Under the pieces are notes generated by a model that saw nothing but the letters and a program-made list of their open reading frames with translations, had not been told where the DNA came from and ran no database searches. From assembly GCA_029548585.1 (NCBI GenBank), contig JAKPNC010000085.1:1-34850 (forward strand): a DNA stretch of 34,850 nucleotides. The letters are read 5' to 3'. Of this stretch, positions 1 through 7,999 are shown in pieces (position 1 is the stretch's first letter; the number at the start of each line of letters is the position of its first letter). The position numbers and the translations under genes are program-made. The stretch comes from a bacterium (GTDB taxonomy: Bacteria; Ratteibacteria; UBA8468; B48-G9; JAFGKM01).

Positions 1-1336
1 ACTGCAGGCATATATACCTGCGGGCACACAGTGTACGATTTTGCCCACATAGGCAACTTCAGGGCATACGTTTTCGAGGACATGCTTCACAGGTTCCTGG
101 AATACGCCGGCTACACCGTAAGAAGGGTTATGAACATTACCGACGTAGACGACAAGACCATCGCTGGCGCCATGAAGGAAGGCACCGATCTGAGAACATA
201 TACCGACAGATTCGTCGGGGCTTTCATCTCCGACATGGAGACCCTCAGGCTCAAGAAGCCTGATTTCATCCCGAGGGCCACGGAACATATAAAGGAGATG
301 GAGGAGCTTGTTAAAACCCTCCTTGCAAAAGGGTACGCCTACGAAAAGGACGGAGACGTATATTTCAGCATTTCGAAGTTTCCCGCCTACGGACGGCTTT
401 CCGGGGTCGACCTTGAAGGGATGAAACCCGGCGCCCGGGTTGCGGTGGACGAATACTCCAAAGAAGACGCGCGGGATTTCGCCCTGTGGAAAAAAGAGGA
501 TTCCGGCATCTACTGGGATACCGGCCTGGGCAGGGGAAGGCCCGGTTGGCACCTTGAATGCTCCGCAATGAGCATGAAATACCTCGGAGAAACTTTCGAC
601 ATACACACGGGAGGGGAAGACAACATATTCCCTCACCACGAGAACGAGATAGCCCAGAGCGAGGCCGCAACGGGAAAAAAGTTCGTCAACTACTGGCTCC
701 ACTGCGCATACCTGCTGGTGAATAACGAGAAGATGTCAGTCCAGGGGCAACTTCTATACCCTTCGCGACCTGGTCGGCAGGGGATTCAACCCGGTAGCCA
801 TAAGGTACCTGCTGATGTCATCCCATTACAGGGACCACCTGAATTTCACGGAAAACTCCCTGAAACAGTCGGAGAATACCGTCAGGAATTACAACGCCTT
901 CTACCAGTCCCTCGGGTTCTGCAGGGGGGATGCTGACAATAAAGCCATAAAGGAATATATACAGCAGGCAAGGGAAGGTTTCAGGAAAGAACTCGGGGAC
1001 GATCTGAACATATCCGCCGCCATGGGGGCCGTTTTCGGATTCATAAAGAATGTCAACATAGAGATTTCATCAGGAAACATCGGAGCCTCAAACGCCCGTG
1101 AAGCAAAAAATTTCATCGAAGAGATAGACTTCGTTCTCCAGATCCTCGACTGGCAGGAGACCGAACTCCCCGCAGAAGACGCCCTCCTGGTACAGGAGAG
1201 AGAGAAGGCAAGAAGGGAGAAAGATTTCGAAAAGGCTGACAGGATAAGAGAAACCCTTTTGCGGAAAGGAATATCCCTTGAAGACACACCCTATGGAACG
1301 AGATGGAAGACCGGCTCAGGCCAGGCCGGCCGCTGA
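1..1336 (+). pseudogene. cysS: Cysteinyl-tRNA synthetase, 5' end cut by window edge, frameshifted at KMSKS
   Basis: Class I aminoacyl-tRNA synthetase that charges tRNA-Cys. Translation is open from base 1 (TAGIYTCGHTVYDFAHIGN), so only the extreme N-terminus lies outside the window. Visible family marks are the zinc-binding Cys of YTCG, the HIGH-type motif AHIGN, WHLECS, and GGEDNIFPHHENE with its zinc ligands. Frame 1 is correct up to KMS (730-738). The family sequence then resumes in frame 2 from base 740 (SRGNFYTLRDL) and runs to the stop at 1336. The expected AAG codon for the second Lys of KMSKS is represented by a lone G at 739, so two bases are missing. The frame-1 tail up to 936 is not homologous. 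The 3' end overlaps the pseudopilin start. Identity is very sure. Whether the lesion is real or a sequence error cannot be decided here; cysS is normally essential. Confidence 0.93.
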
Positions 1337-1766
1337 AGGAATAACCCTCGTCGAGGTACTGGTCGTAATCGCCATCATATGCATGCTGGCCGCCGCACTG
1401 ATGCCGGTTTACAACAAGGCGCGGCTGCGGGCTCTTACCGTCAGCACCAAAACCATCATCCACTCCATTGAAGCCGCCTTTTCAATGTACACATCTGATT
1501 TCGGAGATTATCCCGCCCACTCGGGAAGCGACACATCCTTCCTGGTAGGACTCCTCCAGGGGCCGGTTGAAAGCAGCCTGTGGAAAGGACCTTACATGAG
1601 GTTCAGAGAAAAGGATCTTGACCCGGACAATAATATAGTCGACGCCTGGGGCTCCCCCCTTTACTATGGATATCCGCAGGAAGAGAAGGATAACGTGCCC
1701 TATCTGATAATATCTCCCGGCCCCGACAGGAAACAGGCCACCCCGGACGACATAGGAAACTGGTAA
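1278..1766 (+). CDS. GspG-like type II pseudopilin
   Basis: Prepilin-type protein of 162 aa. A basic leader of about 21 residues ends at Gly before ITLVEVLVVIAI, which fits the prepilin peptidase site (G|xTLxE) with Glu at position 5 of the mature protein. A hydrophobic N-terminal helix follows. The C-terminal part (YTSDFGDYPAHSG, WKGPYM, DAWGSPLYYGYP, ISPGPDRKQATPDDIGNW) matches the major pseudopilin GspG/T2SS-G core, including the DxWGxPxxY and SxGPD elements. The TTG start at 1278 is chosen because AAGGA lies 7 bases upstream; an ATG at 1293 has no ribosome site. The gene overlaps the end of cysS by 59 bases and stops 2 bases before the next start, so translational coupling is likely. No other secretion-system genes are in the window, so it may be an orphan pseudopilin. 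Confidence 0.85.
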   Translation: MKTHPMERDGRPAQARPAAEGITLVEVLVVIAIICMLAAALMPVYNKARLRALTVSTKTIIHSIEAAFSMYTSDFGDYPAHSGSDTSFLVGLLQGPVESSLWKGPYMRFREKDLDPDNNIVDAWGSPLYYGYPQEEKDNVPYLIISPGPDRKQATPDDIGNW

Positions 1767-1768
1767 AA

Positions 1769-2716
1769 ATGCTTACCTTAAAAAAGTGTCTTCTGCTGCA
1801 GACGATTCTGGTATTTTTTTCATCCTCCCTGCTCTTTTCACAGCCTGCCTCCCTGAAATTTTCGGGTTTTATCAACGACTACACGGGAACCCTCGATGAG
1901 GGAGAAAAAGAATCTCTGGAAAATCTCGTGCAGTCCATTGAGCGGGAAACCTCCTCCGAGATAGCCGTGGCGATAATAGACAGTCTCGGAGGCGACAGCA
2001 TCGAAGATTACGCCAACGAGCTGTTTAACGGGTGGGGCATAGGGAAAAAATTGAAAAATAACGGGGTCCTCATGCTGGTCGTATTGAAGGAGAGGAATAT
2101 AAGGATAGAAGTCGGCTACGGTTTAGAATCCGTACTTCCCGACGGACTTTGCGGCAGGATAATAAGGAACTCCATCTCCCCTGAGTTCAGGAAAGGCAAT
2201 TTTTACGGTGGAATCCACGCCGGCATACAGGATATTTCAAGCGCTATACGGGGCAAGGATCCTTACCCGGACGCAGGCCTGGCAGGAAACAAAGGCAAAG
2301 GGGCCGCGGCCTTCTTTGCGGTGTGGCACATTTTCCTCATCTTTTTCTCCTACGGGCTCCTCCGCAAAGCCGGCATAATCTCATATGCCGCTCTCATAGC
2401 CATTCTTGCGATTTTCACTTTTTCCGCCAGGGGCATTCAAAAGGAGGAAGTCCTTCTCTTCTTCACGCTAATACCCTTTTTTTTCGTCTTCCTGATGGGG
2501 CTTCTGTCTCCCCTGATATTCGCCATAGTTGCATGGAGGCTGAAGAAAAAGTATAAAGGCGGCTGGAAATCCCGTATGCCGTCATACATGAAAAACATAA
2601 TGGCCTATTCCGATTCGCGCGGAGGATTCCGGGGCGGTGGAGGAGGAAGCTTCGGTGGAGGGGGAAGCTTCGGTGGAGGCTCAAGCGGAGGAGGAGGAGC
2701 CAGCGGAAGCTGGTAA
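1769..2716 (+). CDS. Exported TPM-domain (YgcG-like) membrane protein
   Basis: 315 aa. A signal peptide (about 1-25, ending near LLFSQPAS) is followed by a TPM domain (about 30-160: FINDYTGTLDEGEK, SSEIAVAIIDSLGG, NELFNGWGIGKK, NGVLMLVVLKERNIRIEVGYGLE). Two or three hydrophobic segments (about 180-260) and a Gly-rich tail (GGGGSFGGGGSFGGG...GASGSW) complete it. This is the standard architecture of the TPM/YgcG family, an extracytoplasmic domain tethered to the membrane. Some members were reported as acid phosphatases or photosystem II repair factors, but the bacterial role is poorly known. It sits two genes upstream of lemA; TPM and LemA proteins are very often encoded together, and both are linked to the cell envelope. 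The tail contains a short DNA repeat (separate entry). Confidence 0.88.
   Translation: MLTLKKCLLLQTILVFFSSSLLFSQPASLKFSGFINDYTGTLDEGEKESLENLVQSIERETSSEIAVAIIDSLGGDSIEDYANELFNGWGIGKKLKNNGVLMLVVLKERNIRIEVGYGLESVLPDGLCGRIIRNSISPEFRKGNFYGGIHAGIQDISSAIRGKDPYPDAGLAGNKGKGAAAFFAVWHIFLIFFSYGLLRKAGIISYAALIAILAIFTFSARGIQKEEVLLFFTLIPFFFVFLMGLLSPLIFAIVAWRLKKKYKGGWKSRMPSYMKNIMAYSDSRGGFRGGGGGSFGGGGSFGGGSSGGGGASGSW
2645..2680 (+). repeat. Two-copy 18-bp tandem repeat in the Gly-rich tail
   Basis: Two adjacent 18-bp units (2645-2662 and 2663-2680), identical except at the last base, each encode a GSFGGG-like block of the TPM protein. In-frame tandem units of this kind change copy number easily without breaking the frame. 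Confidence 0.8.
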
Positions 2717-2733
2717 AAGGCAAAGGCAAAAAA

Positions 2734-3402
2734 ATGGAAGAGGAAATACGTCGGAAAGTCTCGTTTTTCATCAAGAAACTGATAGAAACTTTCAACGGAA
2801 GGCTCCTGAGCGTAATAGCCTACGGAAGCAGCGCAGACGGCAGTTACGTGCCAGGGAAATCCGACATCAACCTGCTGGTCGTTGTCGGGGAACTGACATT
2901 CGAAGACATGCGCATTCTCAGAAAAACGGCCGTCAGAAATGCCGTTAAGAACGGCATCTCCCCTTTCTTCTTCACCCCGGAATTCATCAGGGGTTCTGCG
3001 GACACCTTCGCGGTGGAATGGAAGGAGATGAAAGAGAAACGCCTGGTTTTGTTCGGAAGTGATATAATAAAAGATATACAGGTGGAAAACAGGGACCTGC
3101 TCTTGCAGCTGGAAAGGGAAATAAAGCAGAATTACGTGAGATTTCAGCATGCCATGATATTTGACCCTGACATTTATTACGCCCTCGGAGAGTCTTTCAG
3201 AACCCTGAAGGTTTTTCTCCGAAACTCGTACAGGGCCATGGGAAAGAAGATTGAAAGGCCGCCGTACTTCAGCGAGCTCGAACGGATCCTTGACAGGAAA
3301 CCCTTCTTCTGCAGGAAGGAAAAAACGGAAAGCCTGGCCCGGCAACACCTCGCTTTTCTCGGGGACCTCCTGCAGTCCTTTGACAAACCCGCCGGGACAT
3401 GA
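2734..3402 (+). CDS. Nucleotidyltransferase-fold protein between TPM and LemA genes
   Basis: 222 aa cytoplasmic protein. The N-terminal part has the Pol-beta/MNT-type nucleotidyltransferase signature: GS at residues 31-32 (YGSSADGSYV), then SDINLLVVV with Asp44. The second metal-binding acidic position two residues on is Asn46 instead of Asp, so catalysis may be altered; a third carboxylate is not obvious. The C-terminal half is helical (RFQHAMIFDPDIYYALGESFRTLKVFLRN) and could be a substrate-binding helical domain. The substrate is unknown. It lies 17 bases after the TPM gene and overlaps lemA by ATGA at 3399 if the far upstream lemA start is used. The tight placement between two envelope-associated genes suggests co-transcription, but no function follows from it. 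Confidence 0.75.
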   Translation: MEEEIRRKVSFFIKKLIETFNGRLLSVIAYGSSADGSYVPGKSDINLLVVVGELTFEDMRILRKTAVRNAVKNGISPFFFTPEFIRGSADTFAVEWKEMKEKRLVLFGSDIIKDIQVENRDLLLQLEREIKQNYVRFQHAMIFDPDIYYALGESFRTLKVFLRNSYRAMGKKIERPPYFSELERILDRKPFFCRKEKTESLARQHLAFLGDLLQSFDKPAGT

Positions 3403-3419
3403 CAAAAGGAGACAGGAAG

Positions 3420-3986
3420 ATGAAGAAATGGTATATCATACCGGCTCTGCTGGCATTGGCGGCAATAATCGTTTTTTCCCTCTTCAGGTCACATTACAAC
3501 AGGCTGGTATACCTTAACCAGCAGGCGGAAGAATCGTGGGCGCAGGTCGACAACGTGCTCCAGAGAAGAAACGACCTCATTCCGAACCTCGTGGAAACCG
3601 TCAAGGGATACGCAAAACACGAAAAAGAAGTCTTCGTGGAGATAACCGAGGCCCGCAGCCGCTGGGCGGGAGCAAAAACCCTCCAGGAGAAGGAAGGGGC
3701 GGCAAACGATATTTCCGGGGCTCTCGGGAAACTGATGCTGGTGGTTGAAAACTATCCGCAACTGAAGGCAAACGAAAATTTCCTGTCGCTTCAGGACGAG
3801 CTTGCAGGGACCGAAAACAGGATCTCGGTGGAAAGGAAAAGGTACAACGGATCCGTGAGAGAATATAACACGGCCGCCCAAAGCTTTCCAACGATGATCT
3901 TTGCCCGCATCTTCGGCTTTGAAAAAGAGAAGGATTACTTCCAGGCCCAGGAAGAAAGCAGGACTGTCCCGCAAGTGACCTTTTAA
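3420..3986 (+). CDS. lemA: LemA family protein
   Basis: 188 aa membrane-anchored LemA protein. An N-terminal transmembrane helix (YIIPALLALAAIIVFSLF) is followed by the LemA helical domain with its hallmark sequence YNRLVYLNQQAEESWAQVDNVLQRRNDLIPNLVETVKGYAKHE, then ENYPQLKANENFLSLQDELAGTENRISVERKRYN and a short tail. LemA proteins form a long helical bundle beneath or outside the membrane; the molecular role is unsettled. The start at 3420 is chosen over an in-frame ATG at 3399 because AAAGGAG sits about 9 bases upstream of 3420. It is co-directional with the TPM and nucleotidyltransferase genes. Length and sequence are typical. Confidence 0.93.
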   Translation: MKKWYIIPALLALAAIIVFSLFRSHYNRLVYLNQQAEESWAQVDNVLQRRNDLIPNLVETVKGYAKHEKEVFVEITEARSRWAGAKTLQEKEGAANDISGALGKLMLVVENYPQLKANENFLSLQDELAGTENRISVERKRYNGSVREYNTAAQSFPTMIFARIFGFEKEKDYFQAQEESRTVPQVTF

Positions 3987-4056
3987 AAAGCGGCCGGGAA
4001 GGGTAAAACATTAAATGCAGGATAAATTCCGGCAGATGAGCTGGAAGGAGGAACAA

Positions 4057-4821
4057 ATGTCGAGAAGAATTATGTTGGTAGCCGCGGCGGTTGCAGCCTT
4101 TGCAGGACTTCTGCAGGCACAACCGGTCGCCGACCGGGCAGGATTCCTGAAGGGGATGCAGGAAAAACAAGCATCGATGAAGAATATCAGCGGAAGCTTC
4201 GAGATGGGAATCAGCATGATGGGCAGCGCCATGAAAATACCGGGCAAGTTCTGGCAGAAGGACGAGAAGATACGCATGGATATGGATATAAGGATGCCCG
4301 GCATGGAGACCTCCATGGAACAGATAATGATCATGGACGGGAAAAAGATGTTGCAGTACCAGAAGATGATGAATACCGTTATCACGGTAGACATGACAAA
4401 GATGCCAGAAGAAATCAGGAAAGCAATGAAGCAGTCTTCCCTGGTGGGAGGCAAGGATACTTTCTCCGGGATGGAAAAGATAGCAGACGAAGTGGAGATA
4501 GAAGAGACGTCCCGCAACGGAAAGAAATGCTTTCTTCTCACTCTCAATGATATCAGCAAGCTGAGCGGCATGACCCCCCTGGGGATGGCCAACCCAGGCC
4601 AGATGTTCAAGAAACTGCTTATCTGGATTGACCGGGAAACGCTCCTGCCGGCTCTGGTCCAAATCTTCGGGGAGTCCGAAACCCCTGGCATGTGGATAGA
4701 ATTCAAGGATATTAAAACCTCGGATATCGGAGAAGATATCTTCAAGGCCGCATTTCCGGCGGACGCCAAACAGATTGACATGACGGACGCAGTCATGAAG
4801 ATGTTCGAACATAAGAAATGA
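4057..4821 (+). CDS. Exported Met-rich LolA/DUF4412-like protein
   Basis: 254 aa from the ATG at 4057, which has a clear AAGGAGG 5 bases upstream; an in-frame ATG at 4015 lacks one. A signal peptide (about 1-20, ending LLQAQ) precedes a domain resembling the outer-membrane lipoprotein-sorting/LolA-type half-barrel. Alternating strands around MKNISGSFEMG, KIPGKFWQKDEKIRMDM, QIMIMDGKKMLQYQ, GKKCFLLTLNDIS and LLIWIDRETLLPALVQIFG fit the pattern 'modified substrate protein, unfold/convert, carrier strand'. Met is strikingly frequent (about 29 of 254 residues), concentrated between residues 45 and 125. Likely periplasmic and perhaps binding a lipid or hydrophobic ligand; the Met content could also suggest metal binding. 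The family assignment is by pattern only. Confidence 0.65.
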   Translation: MSRRIMLVAAAVAAFAGLLQAQPVADRAGFLKGMQEKQASMKNISGSFEMGISMMGSAMKIPGKFWQKDEKIRMDMDIRMPGMETSMEQIMIMDGKKMLQYQKMMNTVITVDMTKMPEEIRKAMKQSSLVGGKDTFSGMEKIADEVEIEETSRNGKKCFLLTLNDISKLSGMTPLGMANPGQMFKKLLIWIDRETLLPALVQIFGESETPGMWIEFKDIKTSDIGEDIFKAAFPADAKQIDMTDAVMKMFEHKK

Positions 4822-4857
4822 GAAAGTGCTGGCCGTTCACGGAGGCGGCAGGAAAGG

Positions 4858-6390
4858 ATGGAAAAAAGCGAAAGAGAGATAGACATACTCATACGGGCGC
4901 GTTATCCCATCATCTTCGTTGCAACCTACGAAGAAGAGAGATTTTCCTCTTTTCTGGACAGGCTCAGCAAACAGCAGAATAAGAGACTGCTGGTCTGGTC
5001 CATTACTTCAGGGATGCAGAAATACGGAGAAACGGGTGTGGATGAATCCACCAGGGATCCGTTGGCGGCTCTCAACTGCGCGGAAAAAGAGACCGGCCCG
5101 GCTATCTTCCTTTTCAAGGATTTCCACCCTTACCTTTCCGACCCTTCCGTCGTGCGCAAGCTGAGGGACCTTTCGAGCAATCTGAAGAGCACTTACGAAA
5201 CGCTGGTACTGGTTTCACCTGTCCTCACGGTTCCCCCGGAACTCGAAAAAGATGTCGCAATAGTGGATTACCAGCTGCCGGACAGGGAAGCGATAGGGAA
5301 ACTCCTGGATACAATCATTAAAGCCGTTTCGTCAAGGGGGACAATAAAGCTCGATGCGCCGGCGGAGGTGAAGGAAAAGCTTGTCGATGCCGCTCTCGGA
5401 TTAACCTTCAACGAGGCCGAAAACGCTTTTGCCCGGGCGATCATAACCGACAACGCGCTGGGCCCCAAGGACGTCGACAGGGTGCTCTCGGAAAAGAAAC
5501 AGATTATCAGGAAGTCGGGCATCCTCGATTATTTTCACACGGAAGAGGATATAGGCAGCGTCGGAGGTCTCGACAACCTGAAAGCATGGCTGGAAAAGAG
5601 GGCGCTTGCCTTTACCCGGAAAGCGAAGGATTTCGGGTTGCCCGAGCCGAAGGGCATCCTCCTGGCAGGAGTCCAGGGTTGCGGGAAATCCCTGACGGCC
5701 AAGGCAGTTTCAAACCTCTGGCAGATACCTCTTCTCAGGTTCGACGTAGGACGGGTTTTTTCCGGAGTGGTGGGATCTTCGGAAGAAAACATGAGGAAGG
5801 CCATAAAGACGGCTGAATCGATCGCACCGGTCATTCTATGGGTTGACGAGATAGAAAAATCCCTTTCGGGAGTCCAGAGCTCATCCTTCTCAGATGCGGG
5901 AACGAGCGCCAGGGTCTTCGGAACCTTCATAACCTGGCTCCAGGAAAAAACAGCTCCTGTTTTCGTCATTGCGACGGCCAACAACATCGACCTGCTCCCT
6001 CCCGAACTACTGAGAAAGGGAAGGTTCGACGAAATTTTCTTCATTGACCTTCCGAACCAAAATGAAAGGATTGAAATCTTCAGGATACACCTTATGAAGA
6101 GAAAAAGAAAACCTGAGAATTTTGACCTTGAAGCTCTTGCTTCGGCCTCCGGGAATTTCAGCGGAGCCGAAATAGAACAAGCGGTCATTTCGGCCCTCTT
6201 TGACGCCTTCGTGGATAATAGGGATCTTCTAACGGGAGACGTGGAAAAAAGCATAAGGGCCACCGTCCCGCTTGCCACAACCATGAGCGACAAGGTCAGG
6301 AACCTCCGGCAGTGGGCGGAAACCCGGACAGTACCTGCAACGGCAAGGAGGATTGGGATTGCGGAGCAGGGGAGAAAACTCGAGTTCTGA
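4858..6390 (+). CDS. Ycf46-type AAA+ ATPase
   Basis: 510 aa cytoplasmic AAA+ protein. Residues 1-220 form the degenerate RecA-like N-terminal region typical of Ycf46 (ARYPIIFVATYEEERF, GPAIFLFKDFHPYL, LVLVSPVLTVPPEL). The active AAA+ core has Walker A GVQGCGKS (271-278), Walker B VILWVDEIEK (325-334), sensor 1 in VFVIATANN, and the Arg-finger region LLRKGRFDEIFFIDLP. A helical lid with FSGAEIEQAV follows. This resembles the classic AAA clade (FtsH/Cdc48-like) but lacks a protease domain. Ycf46 proteins are known from cyanobacteria and plastids and many bacteria; their client is unknown. Downstream are a zinc-ribbon membrane protein and DUF1257 and DUF2997 proteins, a combination that suggests a common complex. 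GGAGG lies 12 bases before the ATG. Confidence 0.88.
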   Translation: MEKSEREIDILIRARYPIIFVATYEEERFSSFLDRLSKQQNKRLLVWSITSGMQKYGETGVDESTRDPLAALNCAEKETGPAIFLFKDFHPYLSDPSVVRKLRDLSSNLKSTYETLVLVSPVLTVPPELEKDVAIVDYQLPDREAIGKLLDTIIKAVSSRGTIKLDAPAEVKEKLVDAALGLTFNEAENAFARAIITDNALGPKDVDRVLSEKKQIIRKSGILDYFHTEEDIGSVGGLDNLKAWLEKRALAFTRKAKDFGLPEPKGILLAGVQGCGKSLTAKAVSNLWQIPLLRFDVGRVFSGVVGSSEENMRKAIKTAESIAPVILWVDEIEKSLSGVQSSSFSDAGTSARVFGTFITWLQEKTAPVFVIATANNIDLLPPELLRKGRFDEIFFIDLPNQNERIEIFRIHLMKRKRKPENFDLEALASASGNFSGAEIEQAVISALFDAFVDNRDLLTGDVEKSIRATVPLATTMSDKVRNLRQWAETRTVPATARRIGIAEQGRKLEF

Positions 6391-6423
6391 GAACCCAGGG
6401 CCGCAATCTTTGGCGGCGCCATA

Positions 6424-7185
6424 ATGGACAATAAAGACAGGTTCGGAAAGATAGAGAATGAAAGCATAACGGTCGGCATAACCAGGAAGGAAAAAAGGGA
6501 AAGCAGGTTTGACCGTCTGGAATACTCCGATGATGCCGGACAACCCGGTCCCGCACCTGCCGCAGATAAAAAGTATTTCCCCTGTTTCAGGTGCAACAGG
6601 AACAACCGGGCCGGCAGCCTTTACTGCATATACTGCGGCGAGATCTTCCCTGATGTTGCCGAGTCGACGGGAAGCGGCCTTGAGCCGTACGAGATAAGAT
6701 GCCCACAGTGCGGGAAAACCGGAAACAGGAACCAGAAATCCTGCATATGGTGCGGACACGGTTTTGTTCCGACGGAAGAAAATATCCTGGCCCGTGGAAC
6801 CCCGGTCGAGATAGAGATAAACGGCATAAGGTACAGGTCGACCGACAGGTACCTGCCCGGGTTTGTAAGGGAAGCCATGGTAAAAATGAAGAAAGGCGGC
6901 CTTTCACCCGCAGAAAAAGAAGAGATACTCAGGGAACTCAGGGCAAAACAGGCAGGGAGCAGGTTTGAGGTTCTCCTGTCGATAGAAAAAGGAAGGAATG
7001 CGGCCGCGGCGTACTCTCTCCTGGCAGCGGGAGGATTTATCACTTTCGGCGCAATGATACTTGCCGATCTGAAAAAGCCGGTTGCCGCACTTATTGTCGG
7101 CATCCCCGGATTCCTTATTATCTTGGCAGGAATGTTGATGCTTGCGATTTCCGGGAGAGAAAACGGACAAAATCCCATGGGATGA
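6424..7185 (+). CDS. Double zinc-ribbon protein with two C-terminal membrane helices
   Basis: 253 aa of unrecognised specific function. Two zinc ribbons are visible: Cys54, Cys57, Cys68, Cys71 and Cys93, Cys96, Cys107, Cys110, each a CxxC...CxxC pair. The central region (122-190) is charged and helical, with GLSPAEKEEILRELRAKQ resembling a short SHOCT-like helix. Two hydrophobic segments (about 194-214 and 219-243) would anchor it in the cytoplasmic membrane, with the zinc ribbons in the cytoplasm. It starts 33 bases after the AAA+ gene and its end overlaps the upstream extension of the DUF1257 frame, so it is probably in the same operon. It could recruit the ATPase or its clients to the membrane (inference). 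No clear ribosome site precedes the ATG. Confidence 0.75.
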   Translation: MDNKDRFGKIENESITVGITRKEKRESRFDRLEYSDDAGQPGPAPAADKKYFPCFRCNRNNRAGSLYCIYCGEIFPDVAESTGSGLEPYEIRCPQCGKTGNRNQKSCIWCGHGFVPTEENILARGTPVEIEINGIRYRSTDRYLPGFVREAMVKMKKGGLSPAEKEEILRELRAKQAGSRFEVLLSIEKGRNAAAAYSLLAAGGFITFGAMILADLKKPVAALIVGIPGFLIILAGMLMLAISGRENGQNPMG

Positions 7186-7235
7186 CGGGGATGCACCAGG
7201 GGCGGTTGAACCGGCCTTTAATAAAGGAGAGGAAG

Positions 7236-7649
7236 ATGAGCGCTCTGTGCGGCATCGAACTTGTGATAGAAAGCCTCATGATGCTAAGGAAAACCCTTGA
7301 CGACCTTAAGATCCGTTATGCCCTGCTTGAAGAGATGGAAAAAAGCGAGAAAACGCTTTTCGAGATCCAGACAGGGGAAGGGAAAACAGAGCTTGCAGAA
7401 ATAATTATTAACGACGGAAGCGGTACCAGGACAGGTTTTCAGAAACAGGCTGACGGGAGATACAGGATCATATCAACGGCTTCTTCAAGAGAAGAATCGA
7501 GGCAACAGAAAAAGCTCGCCGGCAGGATAAAGCGCAGGTACGCTTACAACAGGATCAGGGAAGAATTATCAAAGCAGGGGTACCTGGTCGTGGAAGAAGA
7601 GAAAGAAGGCGATGAAACCGTCAGGATACTGGCAAGAAGGTGGAGATAG
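7236..7649 (+). CDS. DUF1257 (Ycf35-like) protein
   Basis: 137 aa small soluble protein. An N-terminal helix-rich half (IESLMMLRKTLDDLKIRYALLEEM) precedes a C-terminal element RIKRRYAYNRIREELSKQGYLVVEEEKEGDETVRILARRW, the recognisable DUF1257/Ycf35 ending. The family has no established biochemical activity. The ATG at 7236 is chosen because AAAGGAG ends 6 bases upstream; the open frame begins earlier at 7182 inside the previous gene but without a ribosome site. DUF1257 genes recur beside DUF2997 and Ycf46-like ATPase genes in other bacteria and cyanobacteria (from memory of the families), and the same set is seen here. Confidence 0.8.
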   Translation: MSALCGIELVIESLMMLRKTLDDLKIRYALLEEMEKSEKTLFEIQTGEGKTELAEIIINDGSGTRTGFQKQADGRYRIISTASSREESRQQKKLAGRIKRRYAYNRIREELSKQGYLVVEEEKEGDETVRILARRWR

Positions 7650-7705
7650 AAGATTTATGCGCACGGAGATTTGCAGGCCAAAAGCCCGCCAGAAATCAGG
7701 AGAAG

Positions 7706-7933
7706 ATGAACAAGAAAGAAGAACTGGAGATCTTCATATCGGAAGAGGGCGAGATAAAGGTGCGGGTCAGGGGCGCCAGGGGTGGTTCCTGCATGACGGT
7801 CCTTGAAAAATTCGCAGGCAAAGTCGGCAGGATCAGGGACGTGGTAAAAACCCCCGAGTTCTACCAGGAAGACGTAAGCACAACAGGAAAAATCAGGCAG
7901 GAAAGAAGACACGGGATGCAGGGGAAGAACTGA
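7706..7933 (+). CDS. DUF2997 small protein
   Basis: 75 aa. The pattern ELEIFISEEGEIKVRVRGARGGSCMTVLEKFAGKVGRI ending in TPEFYQED is the DUF2997 signature: two beta strands, a conserved Gly-x-Ser-Cys turn (Cys29 here) and one helix, then a basic tail. The function is unknown; the conserved Cys is the obvious candidate functional residue. The ATG at 7706 is preceded by AGGAG at a short distance (3 bases). It follows DUF1257 by 56 bases and precedes the amidohydrolase by 66 bases. The same frame is open upstream from a GTG at 7640, but that part does not match the family. Confidence 0.78.
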   Translation: MNKKEELEIFISEEGEIKVRVRGARGGSCMTVLEKFAGKVGRIRDVVKTPEFYQEDVSTTGKIRQERRHGMQGKN

Positions 7934-7999
7934 AGGATTCCTGCGAAAACACCGGCCTGATACAGAGTTCATGAACTTTTTTTTCAACCAGGGAGAAAA

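Noticed and set aside
736..745. Programmed frameshift in cysS
   Set aside because: Skipping G739 would give KMS-SRGN without the catalytic Lys, and no slippery sequence is present.
3601..4812. 403-codon - strand open frame opposite lemA and the LolA-like gene
   Set aside because: Low-complexity His/Leu/Arg-rich translation, no motif, fully covered by well-supported + strand genes.
5535..6605. 356-codon - strand open frame opposite the AAA+ gene
   Set aside because: Mirror of a strongly coding frame; Ser/Leu-rich with no domain.
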